The notes beneath the pieces were generated by a model, which worked only from the letters and a program-made list of their open reading frames with translations, was not told the DNA's origin and ran no database searches. Made by a program: the position numbers and the translations under genes. Below, one piece after another: positions 26,416 to 35,579 of a stretch of 50,938 nucleotides of DNA; position 1 is the first letter of the stretch, and each line of letters starts with the position of its first letter. Origin of the DNA: a bacterium (lineage in GTDB: Bacteria; Zhuqueibacterota; QNDG01; JABMRT01); NCBI GenBank assembly GCA_011046415.1, contig DSAP01000183.1:1-50938 (forward strand), written 5' to 3'.

Positions 26416-27866
26416 GGACTCTCAAAAGAATAACGGACATCCGGATTCCGGGCGGCCAGCGCTTCATCCAGCCTGGAAACCGGCGTTGTCCGGGGTGCGG
26501 ATTTTATTTTTTGGGGATCTCTCGTCGCCTCCCCGGCGATGGTCAGCATGGCGTCGGCAAAGGCATCGAGCGTTTCCCGGGATTCGGTCTCTGTCGGTTC
26601 GATCATGAGCGCCTCGTGGACGATGAGCGGGAAATAGACCGTCGGGGCGTGGAATCCTTCATCCAGGAGGCGTTTGGCCATATCGAGGGTCCTGACTCCG
26701 TTTTCCTTCTGCCGGTCACCCGAGAGCACGAATTCGTGCATATGATGCTGCGGATGCGGCAGTATAAAATCCTTTTCGAGGCGCCGCATGAGATAATTCG
26801 CGTTCAGGATCGCATTTTCGCTCACACGCCGCAAACCCTCAGGACCGAGCATGCGGATATATACATACGCCCTGACCATCACGCCGAAATTGCCGTAAAA
26901 TCCGTGAATTTTCCCGATGGTTTCCGGAAAATCCCAGTTCAGAGACACATCCGGTCCCCGGCAGGAAATCACCGGGACCGGCAGGAACCCGGAAAGACGG
27001 TTTTTGACCCCGACCGGTCCGCTGCCCGGCCCCCCCCCGCCGTGCGGCGTGGAAAAAGTCTTGTGCAAATTCATATGGACGATGTCGAATCCCATGTCGC
27101 CTGGTCGGCACAAACCCAGCAGCGCATTCAGATTGGCCCCGTCCATGTAGAGCAGCGCATCCACGTCATGCACCCGTTTGGCGATCTCGACCACCTGTTT
27201 CTCGAACAGTCCGAGCGTGTTTGGATTGGTCAGCATGAATCCGGCCACGTCTTCATCGAGATGTGCCGAGAGATCGTCCAGATCGACCAGTCCTTCCTCC
27301 GTGGACCGGATCTGAACGGTTTCGTAACCGGATATCGCGGCGCTGGCGGGATTGGTCCCGTGCGCGGAATCCGGCAGAATGATTTTCCGGCGCGGATTGC
27401 CTTTTTTCTCATGATAGGCCCGCATGATTTTGATGCCGGTCATCTCTCCGTGCGCACCCGCGGCCGGCTGGAGTGTGACTGTATCCATGCCCGAGATTTC
27501 AGCCAGATAACAGGCCAGTTCGCCCATCAGCTTCAGGGCACCCGGCAGACCATCCCGCTCCTGGAACGGATGCAGATTCATGAATCCGGGAAGGCGGGAA
27601 AGAGTCTCATTGATCTTGGGATTGTATTTCATCGTGCAGGATCCGAGCGGATACAGCGCTTTGTCCACATGATAATTCAGCACAGAAAGATGGATGAAAT
27701 GGCGCATCACATCCAGTTCGGATACTTCGGGCAGACGGGCTTTCCGATTCCGGATCAGGGCTTCGGGAAGCAGGCTCCGCGCGTTTTTCTCCGGTACATC
27801 CATCGGAGGGAGAGAATAACCCTTCCGACCCTCCGAGCTGATTTCAAAAAGAAGGGGTTCGGGCAT
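26412..27866 (-). CDS. gcvPB: Glycine dehydrogenase (decarboxylating) subunit 2 (P-protein beta)
   Basis: The protein has 484 residues from the ATG at 27866 ([20 protein letters not shown]), which has AGAGGTG upstream; the track's TTG start is less likely. It is the PLP-bearing half of the split P-protein of the glycine cleavage system. Hallmarks are [55 protein letters not shown], and the PLP-lysine region [21 protein letters not shown]. The partner gcvPA and gcvT/gcvH are not in the window. It lies 92 bases after the methyltransferase/MTHFR gene and overlaps the diguanylate cyclase by 4 bases. Confidence 0.96.
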   Translation of the reverse strand: MPEPLLFEISSEGRKGYSLPPMDVPEKNARSLLPEALIRNRKARLPEVSELDVMRHFIHLSVLNYHVDKALYPLGSCTMKYNPKINETLSRLPGFMNLHPFQERDGLPGALKLMGELACYLAEISGMDTVTLQPAAGAHGEMTGIKIMRAYHEKKGNPRRKIILPDSAHGTNPASAAISGYETVQIRSTEEGLVDLDDLSAHLDEDVAGFMLTNPNTLGLFEKQVVEIAKRVHDVDALLYMDGANLNALLGLCRPGDMGFDIVHMNLHKTFSTPHGGGGPGSGPVGVKNRLSGFLPVPVISCRGPDVSLNWDFPETIGKIHGFYGNFGVMVRAYVYIRMLGPEGLRRVSENAILNANYLMRRLEKDFILPHPQHHMHEFVLSGDRQKENGVRTLDMAKRLLDEGFHAPTVYFPLIVHEALMIEPTETESRETLDAFADAMLTIAGEATRDPQKIKSAPRTTPVSRLDEALAARNPDVRYSFESP

Positions 27867-27958
27867 GGACACCTCTGATTGTAAGGACTGTATCAAATAT
27901 GGGAATTTTTCAGTCAATTCACAAACACATTATGCCATGCCGGACACAACGGCTTTTT

Positions 27959-29794
27959 TTAGTGTCCCTGCATCACGTCGAGTGCCGTACCGTAGCGTCC
28001 GAACGGTGCGCTGACCTGAATCCCTTGCGTCCGTTTTCGGACATGCGCCGCCATCTCTCGCGCGATCTCAACGCCGGCCTTGAGCTGATCTTCACGTGTG
28101 TCGAAACGTCCGATCCGTTTCAGCAAACTGTCCGGGACGACCACGCCCGGTACCTCGTTTTTCATGAATTCCGCATTCCTCAGACTGACGAGCGGCCACA
28201 CTCCGGCCAGAACGGGCGGCGCGAAGTCCAGGATTTTTTCCAGGAACCCTTCCAGCACGGCAAAATCAAACACCGGCTGTGTGATGGCGAATTCCGCGCC
28301 CGCTTCGACTTTCTGTCGGAAACGTGCGACCTCGCGTTCCACGTTGACGCTGTTGGGATCGACGCCCACGCCGATCAAAAATCCGGTCGGCGCTCCGACG
28401 GGGCGCCGACCGATATCCAGTCCCCGGTTCAGGCGGCTAAGCAGTTGAGTCAGACCGATGGAATCGATATCGAAAACAGCCGTTGCGGCCGGATAATCGC
28501 CCATCATCGGGGGATCGCCCGTGATGGCAAGGACATTATTGATCCCCAGCGCGCTCGCTCCGAGCAGATCCGATTGCATGCCGAGCAGGTTTCGATCCCG
28601 GCAGGTGTAATGGAGCACGGTCTCGATGCCGATTTCGGTCTGGAGCCGGACGGCCAGGGCCAGGCCGTTCAGACGCGCGGAGGCACGCGGTCCGTCCGGG
28701 ATATTGATCGCATCGATCCTGTTTTCCTGGAGCAGCCGAGCGCCGGAAAGATGTTTTTCGAGTTCACGGCTTCGCGGCGGAACCATCTCGACCAGGGTAA
28801 CGAATTCCTTTCGGAACAGTTTATCCGCCAGACGGGATTTTTCTGGAAACGGAACCGGTTCCGGGAGCGCGGCCTTTTCCTCGTGCAGGGTGATGGAAGA
28901 TTCGGGACGGATACGCGTCCGCGTCTCTTTCTGGGCAAGTGCGTCCGCCATTTTCCGGATGTGGACCGGGGTGGTCCCGCAGCATCCGCCGAGGATCCTT
29001 GCGCCAGCCTCGATCAGCCGCTTCGTGTATACCCCGAAGTATTCCGGGGTGGACATATAGAAAGTCCGGCCGTCGTGAGAATGGGGACGTCCGGCGTTCG
29101 GCATGATGGAAATGGGTTTCCCGGTCAGGCACACGGTGCGTTCGAGAAAGTCGAGCATGGATTTGGGGCCGACCGCACAGTTCAATCCGACTGCATCCAC
29201 CTCGAGTCCGGAGAGTCTCCTGATCGTTTCTTCCACCGTGGAGCCGTATTCGGTCGTCCCGTCTTCGAGCACGGCCATGTGCGCGAGGATCGGCAGCGCG
29301 GCAAGGGATCGAATGGCCAGCACCGCCTGTTCGATCTCGTCCAGATTTCGGAAGGTTTCCAGAATCAGGAGATCGACGCCTTCTTCAAGCAGGGGTTTGG
29401 ACTGTTCTGCGAAAGCGTCGCGGGCTTCTTTGCGTGATATTCCTCCGAAGGGCGCGATCTCCACGCCGAGGGGCCCGATGGAGCCGGCCACGTAGACCGC
29501 ATTCTCCGCCGCCTTCCGGGCGATGCGTACTCCCTGCATGTTGATCTCTGCCAACCGATCGGAGAGACTGTGTCTGGCGAGTTTGAACCGATTCGCGCCG
29601 TAGGTGTTGGTTTCGATCACGCACGCGCCCGCCTCGACGTATTCCCGGTGAATCGATTCGATCAGATCCGGATTCGAGAGATTCAGGGCGTCATAGCATT
29701 TGTCGATGAAGACGCCCTTCTGATAGATATACGTGCCCATCGCCCCATCAATAAGGATGAGTTGGTCTTTTATGGTATCGCGAAACGAAGTCAT
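27959..29794 (-). CDS. Bifunctional homocysteine S-methyltransferase / methylenetetrahydrofolate reductase
   Basis: The 611-residue fusion protein resembles YitJ-type proteins. Residues 1-290 are a homocysteine S-methyltransferase domain with zinc ligands in VGLNCAVGP and GGCCGTTPVHI and an IDGAMGTYIYQKG start. Residues about 310-600 are MTHFR: FVTLVEMVPPRS, INIPDGPRAS, HYTCRDRNLLGMQSDLLG, LAITGDPP and the EFAITQPVFD loop. MTHFR reduces 5,10-methylene-THF to 5-methyl-THF. The cobalamin-binding and activation domains of MetH are absent, so it may act with other MetH parts or use another methyl donor. Its start overlaps the stop of the radical SAM gene (ATGA). Confidence 0.94.
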   Translation of the reverse strand: MTSFRDTIKDQLILIDGAMGTYIYQKGVFIDKCYDALNLSNPDLIESIHREYVEAGACVIETNTYGANRFKLARHSLSDRLAEINMQGVRIARKAAENAVYVAGSIGPLGVEIAPFGGISRKEARDAFAEQSKPLLEEGVDLLILETFRNLDEIEQAVLAIRSLAALPILAHMAVLEDGTTEYGSTVEETIRRLSGLEVDAVGLNCAVGPKSMLDFLERTVCLTGKPISIMPNAGRPHSHDGRTFYMSTPEYFGVYTKRLIEAGARILGGCCGTTPVHIRKMADALAQKETRTRIRPESSITLHEEKAALPEPVPFPEKSRLADKLFRKEFVTLVEMVPPRSRELEKHLSGARLLQENRIDAINIPDGPRASARLNGLALAVRLQTEIGIETVLHYTCRDRNLLGMQSDLLGASALGINNVLAITGDPPMMGDYPAATAVFDIDSIGLTQLLSRLNRGLDIGRRPVGAPTGFLIGVGVDPNSVNVEREVARFRQKVEAGAEFAITQPVFDFAVLEGFLEKILDFAPPVLAGVWPLVSLRNAEFMKNEVPGVVVPDSLLKRIGRFDTREDQLKAGVEIAREMAAHVRKRTQGIQVSAPFGRYGTALDVMQGH

Positions 29795-30870
29795 CCGGGT
29801 CGTTTTTCCTGTATCATGGGGATATATTGCGTGAAATCTTGTTCCATGCCCTCAAAACAGTTCAGGCAAATCTCGATTTCTTTTCGATTCCGAAGCACCC
29901 CGGAACGAAATTCGTGGCTGACGGAATTCGTCCAGAGTGAGAGAATATCCTTTCCATCCTCAAAGGCATTCCCGTACCCGAACCGGCCGTCCTTGTCGAA
30001 ACAGCACGGCGCGAGTGAACCGTCCCAGTTCAATACCGCGCCGTACCAGAGAAACTTGCACCAGTTCGGGACCGTCGATTTGATCCGCAAGGCTTCGCCT
30101 TCGATCCGATAACGCCGGAAGGATTCGTCTTCCGGGAGAAACGCGGCGGCCTGATCCGTTGAATAAACCTGCGGACTCTTCAATTGCAAGATGTCGGCGC
30201 CCAATTCCCGGGCCAGTTTCCGCACCTCACCGAGCCGGGACGCATTTTGCTTGAAGACCAGAAACTGGAGGTTGATGAGCGGGGTCCTGGATCCCATCTT
30301 CTTTTTTCTCTCCGCGAGCAACCGGACACCGTCCACGACTTTCTGAAAGCGGCCGCCGACCCGGTAGGTTTCATAACTCTCCTGATCCACACCATCGAGC
30401 GAGATGATGATTTCATCCAGTCCGGACCGGATGAGATCGTCCACACGAGATTCGGAGTCGAGGAAATGACCGTTCGTACTCGTCATCACGGCGATGCCCT
30501 TCTGTTTGGCGTATCGGATCATCTCCACCAAATCGGGGTGGAGGAACGGCTCCCCCTGATTCCAGAACTGGATCAACAGCAGGGTGTCGCCGATACGGTC
30601 GAGGACCCTGCGATAGGAATCCAGATTCATCTTTCCCCGCGGACGGCTCAGATCCCCGTTTCCGGAGGGACACATCGGACATTGGAGGTTGCACAAATTG
30701 GTCGGTTCGACCATGAGCAGAGCCGGTTTGCCGCGGACCACGGGTTTTCGGAAAATCCGGGAGAGACCCATGGCCAGAACGATATGGAGCAAATTGAACA
30801 GGCGCCGTCCGGTCAGGCGGAAACGGTAAGAGGACAGGATCTTCCAGATGATTTGAATCGGAATATGCAT
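29791..30870 (-). CDS. Radical SAM/SPASM domain protein
   Basis: The 359-residue protein has the radical SAM cluster motif CNLQCPMC, inside EPTNLCNLQCPMCPSGNG. The GEPFLHPDLVEMIRYAK region and ISLDGVDQESYETYR follow the AdoMet barrel pattern. The C-terminal SPASM-type cysteines are WCKFLWYG, LAPCCFDKDG and EICLNCFEG, which probably bind extra Fe-S clusters. Family members modify peptides, proteins or small molecules; the substrate here cannot be told. It is 6 bases after dnaE and overlaps the methyltransferase gene by 4. An N-terminal helix (LLHIVLAMGLSRIF) is mildly hydrophobic. No precursor-peptide gene is adjacent. Confidence 0.9.
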   Translation of the reverse strand: MHIPIQIIWKILSSYRFRLTGRRLFNLLHIVLAMGLSRIFRKPVVRGKPALLMVEPTNLCNLQCPMCPSGNGDLSRPRGKMNLDSYRRVLDRIGDTLLLIQFWNQGEPFLHPDLVEMIRYAKQKGIAVMTSTNGHFLDSESRVDDLIRSGLDEIIISLDGVDQESYETYRVGGRFQKVVDGVRLLAERKKKMGSRTPLINLQFLVFKQNASRLGEVRKLARELGADILQLKSPQVYSTDQAAAFLPEDESFRRYRIEGEALRIKSTVPNWCKFLWYGAVLNWDGSLAPCCFDKDGRFGYGNAFEDGKDILSLWTNSVSHEFRSGVLRNRKEIEICLNCFEGMEQDFTQYIPMIQEKRPG

Positions 30871-30876
30871 AAAGAA

Positions 30877-33800
30877 CTATCCCCTCAGTTCGACGCCCTC
30901 CGGCCCCAAAACCTGCCTGAATCCTTCAATCAGCGCGGGAGAGGGGCGGACCTTGATTGACTTCGATTTGAGGCGGCAGACATCTTCCCCCATACTCACG
31001 ATAAAAACGATGGGGCAATCTCCCGGATAGCGTTCCGCCATCACTTTAAGACGGTCCAGTTCACCGTGCGTCAGCCCGTCGTGATCGAGCCGCAGCACCA
31101 TCCCTTTCACCATGTTCTCTATCGCACTTTTCAGGGGCAATACTTCGGATACCATGATGACGGATTCATCCGTTTCTTCCTTGCGATCGAGTTTCCCTTT
31201 GACGACCACCAGATTCTCCTGACGGATCTCATCCCGGAAATTGTTATATGTCTCAGAAAAGGTGAGACAGCGGACAGATCCCGTGAAATCCTCGAGGGTA
31301 AAAAATGCCATGGGATTGTTCTTGCGGTCCAGGCGCGTTATCACCTCGGAGACGATGCCGCATAGCCTGACTCTTGAACCGTTGTTCGTCTCCGGAAGCA
31401 GTTCGACGGGCGGATCCGAAAAGGTCAACACCTCCCGGCGGAACCGGTCGAGCGGATGTCCGGAAATATACAGGCCGAGCAGTTCTTTTTCACGTTGCAG
31501 CCGTTCTTTCTCGGAATAATCTTCCAGATCGGGTAAATCGGGATAAACGACCTCACCGGAGGATGCATCGCCGAATATGGAAAACTGACCCAGACTGGCC
31601 TCTTGCTGGGCGTTCTGCGCAAATGCGATCGCCGTGTCGAGTATCGCTATTTTCTGAGCGCGGTTACCCTCGAGCGCATCCATCGCTCCAACCTGAATCA
31701 GGCTCTCGATGACCTTCTTGTTGACCTGACGGAGGTTCAGATTTCTGCAGAACTCGAAAAGAGTCGCGGAAAGACCGAAACGTTCGCGGGCTTCCAGGAT
31801 GCACTGAATGGCTCCCTTCCCGACATTCTTGATGGCGCAAAGACCGAAACGGATACCTTTCTCAACGGCGACGAAACAAGCGACGCTGGCATTGACATCG
31901 GGCGGGAGTACCGGAATTCCCATCCTACGGCATTCTTCGATCAGGATCACGATGCGGTCCGTATTCTGCATTTCACTCGACAGGTTCGCCGCCATGAATT
32001 CGGCCGGATAATGCGCCTTGAGAAAGGCTGTCTGATAGGCGACGATGGAATAGCAGGTCGCATGTGATTTGTTGAATCCATAACCGGCGAATTTATAGAT
32101 CAGATCGAAAATGGCGTTCGCCTTGTCGGCGGGAATATTGTTTGTTGCCGCCCCCGCAATAAACGCCTCCCGCTGTTTCTTCATCAGTTCGACATCCTTC
32201 TTGCCCATGGCCCGTCTGAGGATATCGGCGGCTCCGAGGCTGAATCCGCCCAGGTTGGCGGCGATCTGCATCACCTGTTCCTGATAAACCATGACGCCGT
32301 ATGTCTCTTTCAGGATGGGCTCGAGCATGGGATGCATGTATTCGATCGGGATACGGCCATGCTTCCGGTCGATGAACTCATCGATCCAGTCCATGGGTCC
32401 GGGACGGTACAGGGCGTTCATGGCGATGAGATCGCCGATGCATTCGGGTTTCAGTTTGCGTAGATATTCCCGCATCCCGCTCGATTCGAACTGAAAGACA
32501 CCGACCGTCTGTCCGATCGAGAAAATTTCATACGTTTTCGGATCATCCAAAGGGAGATCATCCAAATCGACTTCGATTCCGCGCCGTTTCAGAGCTTTGA
32601 CCGTTTGGTCGATCACGGTCAGCGTGCGGAGTCCGAGGAAATCCATTTTGAGCAGACCGACACGTTCGAGAGATTTCATGTCGTACTGCGTGGTGATGTC
32701 GCCCTGGGGAGACTTGAAGAGCGGTACATAATCGGTCAACTCCCCGGGCGCGATCACCACACCCGCCGCATGGGTCGAGGCATGTCTGGCCACTCCCTCG
32801 AGAACCTGCGCATTCCTGAGAAGTTGTTGATTGACTTCGCTCGACGTGACGGCCTCCCGGAATTCCAACGCTTTTTCAAAGGCTTCATCAAGCCTGAAAT
32901 TGAGAGGAATCCGTTTGGCAAGTTGGTCCACATCGCCATAGGGTATCCTGAGTACACGTCCCACGTCCCTCACCACGGCCCGGGCGTTCATGCTCCCGAA
33001 TGTGATGATTTGGGTGACACTGTTGTTTCCTCCATACTTCTTTCTGACGTATTCGATGACTTCTTCACGACGTTCATAGCAAAAATCGATATCGATATCG
33101 GGCATGCTCACCCGCTCCGGATTCAGAAACCGCTCGAAGAGCAGATTGTAGTGGAGCGGTTCCACATCCGTGATGCCGAGTACATAAGAAACCATACTCC
33201 CGGCTGCGGAACCGCGACCCGGTCCCACCGGAATGCCCTGTTCCCTTGCATAGGTAATAAAATCGGCGGTGATGAGAAAGTAACTCTGATACCCCATTTG
33301 TTTGATTACGGAGATTTCATATTCGAGACGTTTCCGAATTTCCGTTGTGATAACGGGATAGCGCTTTTCAGCCCCCTCCTGAACCAGTTTCTCGAAATAC
33401 TCATCGCGTGAAATCCCGCCTCCGGAATCGGGAACCTCGAATTTTGGGAAATATTGATCTTCGAAATCGAGTTCCAGGTTGCACTTTTCGGCGATTTCGA
33501 GAGTCCGGTTCAGCGACTCCGGAATATCCCTGAACAGGTCCGACATTTCCTGGGGCGATTTGAAGTAGACCTGATCCGTGGTGAATCTCATCCGTTTGGG
33601 GTCGTCCCAGTCCTTTCCGGTCTGCAGGCAAAGCAGAATATCCTGGGCCTCGGCATGTTCACGCCGGAGATAGTGGGTATCGTTCGAGGCTACGACGGGA
33701 ATATTCAGTTCCTGTGAAAGATCGAGCATCCCCCTGATCGCGTCTGCTTCTTCGGAAATGCCGTGATTCTGGAGTTCGAGATAATAATCCTCACCGAAAC

Positions 33801-34302
33801 GTTCCAGAAACCAGCATGCCGCCTCCCGGGCGCGATCCCGATCGCCCCGGATGAGGTGTGTGGGTACTTCACCCTTGATACAACCGGACAGGACGACGAG
33901 TCCTTCGCGGTGTGTTTCCAGGACTTCCTTGTCGATCCGGGGTTTGTAGTAAAACCCTTCCAGATAACCGATGGAACTGAGCTTCATCAGGTTCTTGTAT
34001 CCGGTTTGATCCTTGGCGAGCAGGATGAGATGATACGAACGATCTTCGTCGGATTGTCTTGTTTTTTCGTGTCTTGAATGCGGAGCCACATAGGTTTCAA
34101 AGCCGATAATGGGTTTGAGGCCCTGTTTCACACATTTTTCGTAAAACCGGATCGCACCGAACATGTTGCCGTGATCGGTAATGGCCAGCGACGGCATCTT
34201 GAACTTTTTGGCCTGTTCGACCAGATCATCGATGCGGCAGGCCCCGTCCAGAAGGCTGAAATAGGTATGGTTGTGCAAATGAATGAAGGAAGACATAGAC
34301 AT
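30877..34302 (-). CDS. dnaE: DNA polymerase III alpha subunit
   Basis: The 1141-residue replicative polymerase begins with a PHP domain (FIHLHNHTYFSLLDGACRI). The catalytic palm contains PGRGSAAGSMVSYVLGITDV and PDIDIDFCYERREEVIEYV, with the active-site Asp residues. Further motifs are HASTHAAGVVIAPG, KMDFLGLRTLTVID, ALYRPGPM and NKSHATCYSIVAYQTAFLKAHYPAEFMAA. A helix-hairpin-helix region and a C-terminal OB domain (VRLCGIVSEVITRLDRKNNPMAFFTLEDFTG) follow. It is the single-domain DnaE1-type, without PolC exonuclease. The start is close to the murA stop (2 bases). Confidence 0.97.
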   Translation of the reverse strand: MSMSSFIHLHNHTYFSLLDGACRIDDLVEQAKKFKMPSLAITDHGNMFGAIRFYEKCVKQGLKPIIGFETYVAPHSRHEKTRQSDEDRSYHLILLAKDQTGYKNLMKLSSIGYLEGFYYKPRIDKEVLETHREGLVVLSGCIKGEVPTHLIRGDRDRAREAACWFLERFGEDYYLELQNHGISEEADAIRGMLDLSQELNIPVVASNDTHYLRREHAEAQDILLCLQTGKDWDDPKRMRFTTDQVYFKSPQEMSDLFRDIPESLNRTLEIAEKCNLELDFEDQYFPKFEVPDSGGGISRDEYFEKLVQEGAEKRYPVITTEIRKRLEYEISVIKQMGYQSYFLITADFITYAREQGIPVGPGRGSAAGSMVSYVLGITDVEPLHYNLLFERFLNPERVSMPDIDIDFCYERREEVIEYVRKKYGGNNSVTQIITFGSMNARAVVRDVGRVLRIPYGDVDQLAKRIPLNFRLDEAFEKALEFREAVTSSEVNQQLLRNAQVLEGVARHASTHAAGVVIAPGELTDYVPLFKSPQGDITTQYDMKSLERVGLLKMDFLGLRTLTVIDQTVKALKRRGIEVDLDDLPLDDPKTYEIFSIGQTVGVFQFESSGMREYLRKLKPECIGDLIAMNALYRPGPMDWIDEFIDRKHGRIPIEYMHPMLEPILKETYGVMVYQEQVMQIAANLGGFSLGAADILRRAMGKKDVELMKKQREAFIAGAATNNIPADKANAIFDLIYKFAGYGFNKSHATCYSIVAYQTAFLKAHYPAEFMAANLSSEMQNTDRIVILIEECRRMGIPVLPPDVNASVACFVAVEKGIRFGLCAIKNVGKGAIQCILEARERFGLSATLFEFCRNLNLRQVNKKVIESLIQVGAMDALEGNRAQKIAILDTAIAFAQNAQQEASLGQFSIFGDASSGEVVYPDLPDLEDYSEKERLQREKELLGLYISGHPLDRFRREVLTFSDPPVELLPETNNGSRVRLCGIVSEVITRLDRKNNPMAFFTLEDFTGSVRCLTFSETYNNFRDEIRQENLVVVKGKLDRKEETDESVIMVSEVLPLKSAIENMVKGMVLRLDHDGLTHGELDRLKVMAERYPGDCPIVFIVSMGEDVCRLKSKSIKVRPSPALIEGFRQVLGPEGVELRG

Positions 34303-34304
34303 GA

Positions 34305-35579
34305 TCAGACTACCAGTTTTTCCTGTTCGCGCCAGATTTCCGCGCCAAGCATCTGGAGTTTTTTCTCGATCGTCTCATAGCCGCGATCGATGTGATAGAC
34401 ACGGGAAACATCCGTCCTTCCTTTGGCCACGAGGCCGGCCAGGATCAGGGAGGCGCTCGCACGCAGGTCGGTGGACATGACCGGCGCGCCAGACAGTGTT
34501 CGGACGCCTTTTACCACGGCCACATTATGATCGAGCGTGATGTTCGCACCAAGTCGCCGAAGCTCTGCGACATGGGTAAAACGGTCGCTGTATATCGTAT
34601 CGGTGATCACGGAAGATCCGTCTGCGATGCTCATCAGGGCCATCCACTGGGCCTGCATGTCCGTTGGGAATCCGGGATAAACGGAGGTCGTGACATCCAC
34701 GGGCCGGATGGACCGGTCGGATTTGATACGAATCTGTTCGTCTGTTTCCGTAATCTCTGCACCTGCGATTCTCAGTTTATCGAGGATGGAATTCACCAGG
34801 GCCGGACTGGTTTTCTCAAGTGTTACATCCCCGCCTGTCAAATGTGAGGCGGCGAGAAAAGTGCCGGTTTCGATCCGGTCGGGAATCACGTCCGTGTCTG
34901 CAGGATGGAGTTCATCCACCCCTTCGATTTCGAGCCGGGAAGTTCCGATCCCCTCGATCCGGGCGCCCATCCGATTGAGAAATCCGGCGAGTGCGGTGAT
35001 TTCGGGCTCTCGTGCGGCATTTTCGATCACGGTCGTCCCCCGGGCCAGGACACAGGCCATCAGGATGTTGCCTGTCGCGCCGACACTGGGAATGTCGAAA
35101 GAAACACGTGCACCCTTCAGACGACGGGCCGAGGCGACAATATACCCTTTTTCAAAATGGATTTTTGCCCCGAGTCGCGTCAATCCATCGATATGCAAAT
35201 TGACGGGACGGGGACCCCAGGCACACCCTCCGGGAAGAGACACCCTGGCGCGTCCGAACCGCCCCACAAGCGGTCCGAGAACGTAGATCGAAGCGCGCAT
35301 GGTCTTGACCTGATCGTAGGGGGCTTCGCAATGTTCGCAGGGTTGTGAATAAATCCGCAGCGTATGACCGTCCAGGGTAACAGAGATTCCCATGTTTTCG
35401 ATCAGTTTTTGCATGGTCCGGACATCACGGAGGCGGGGCACATTGCCGAATGTATATGTCCCGTCTGCAAGCAGAGACGCAGCCATGATGGGGAGCACGG
35501 CATTCTTGGAGCCGCTGATTTGCACCGTCCCTTCGAGACGTTTACCGCCGACCAGAATCAGTTTATCGAGTACCGGCAT
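34305..35579 (-). CDS. murA: UDP-N-acetylglucosamine 1-carboxyvinyltransferase
   Basis: The 424-residue enzyme adds enolpyruvate to UDP-GlcNAc in the first committed step of peptidoglycan synthesis. The ORF track adds 54 unrelated upstream residues. The start is the ATG at 35579 ([20 protein letters not shown]), or three codons earlier (ATG at 35588). The conserved fold starts [19 protein letters not shown]. The active-site Cys loop is [19 protein letters not shown], so the fosfomycin-target Cys is present. The end includes [20 protein letters not shown] and the family's HIDRGYE. It overlaps the recN stop by 17 bases. Confidence 0.96.
   Translation of the reverse strand: MPVLDKLILVGGKRLEGTVQISGSKNAVLPIMAASLLADGTYTFGNVPRLRDVRTMQKLIENMGISVTLDGHTLRIYSQPCEHCEAPYDQVKTMRASIYVLGPLVGRFGRARVSLPGGCAWGPRPVNLHIDGLTRLGAKIHFEKGYIVASARRLKGARVSFDIPSVGATGNILMACVLARGTTVIENAAREPEITALAGFLNRMGARIEGIGTSRLEIEGVDELHPADTDVIPDRIETGTFLAASHLTGGDVTLEKTSPALVNSILDKLRIAGAEITETDEQIRIKSDRSIRPVDVTTSVYPGFPTDMQAQWMALMSIADGSSVITDTIYSDRFTHVAELRRLGANITLDHNVAVVKGVRTLSGAPVMSTDLRASASLILAGLVAKGRTDVSRVYHIDRGYETIEKKLQMLGAEIWREQEKLVV

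Noticed and set aside
26511-27878. 455-residue plus-strand ORF opposite gcvPB
   Set aside because: Mirror of gcvPB codon structure; no family motif and no ribosome site.
27899-29437. 512-residue plus-strand ORF opposite the methyltransferase/MTHFR gene
   Set aside because: Antisense shadow of a strongly conserved enzyme.
29791-30870. Radical SAM/SPASM gene as maturase of the 355-630 repeat peptide
   Set aside because: The genes are 29 kb apart and the radical SAM gene is embedded in a housekeeping run; no link is visible.
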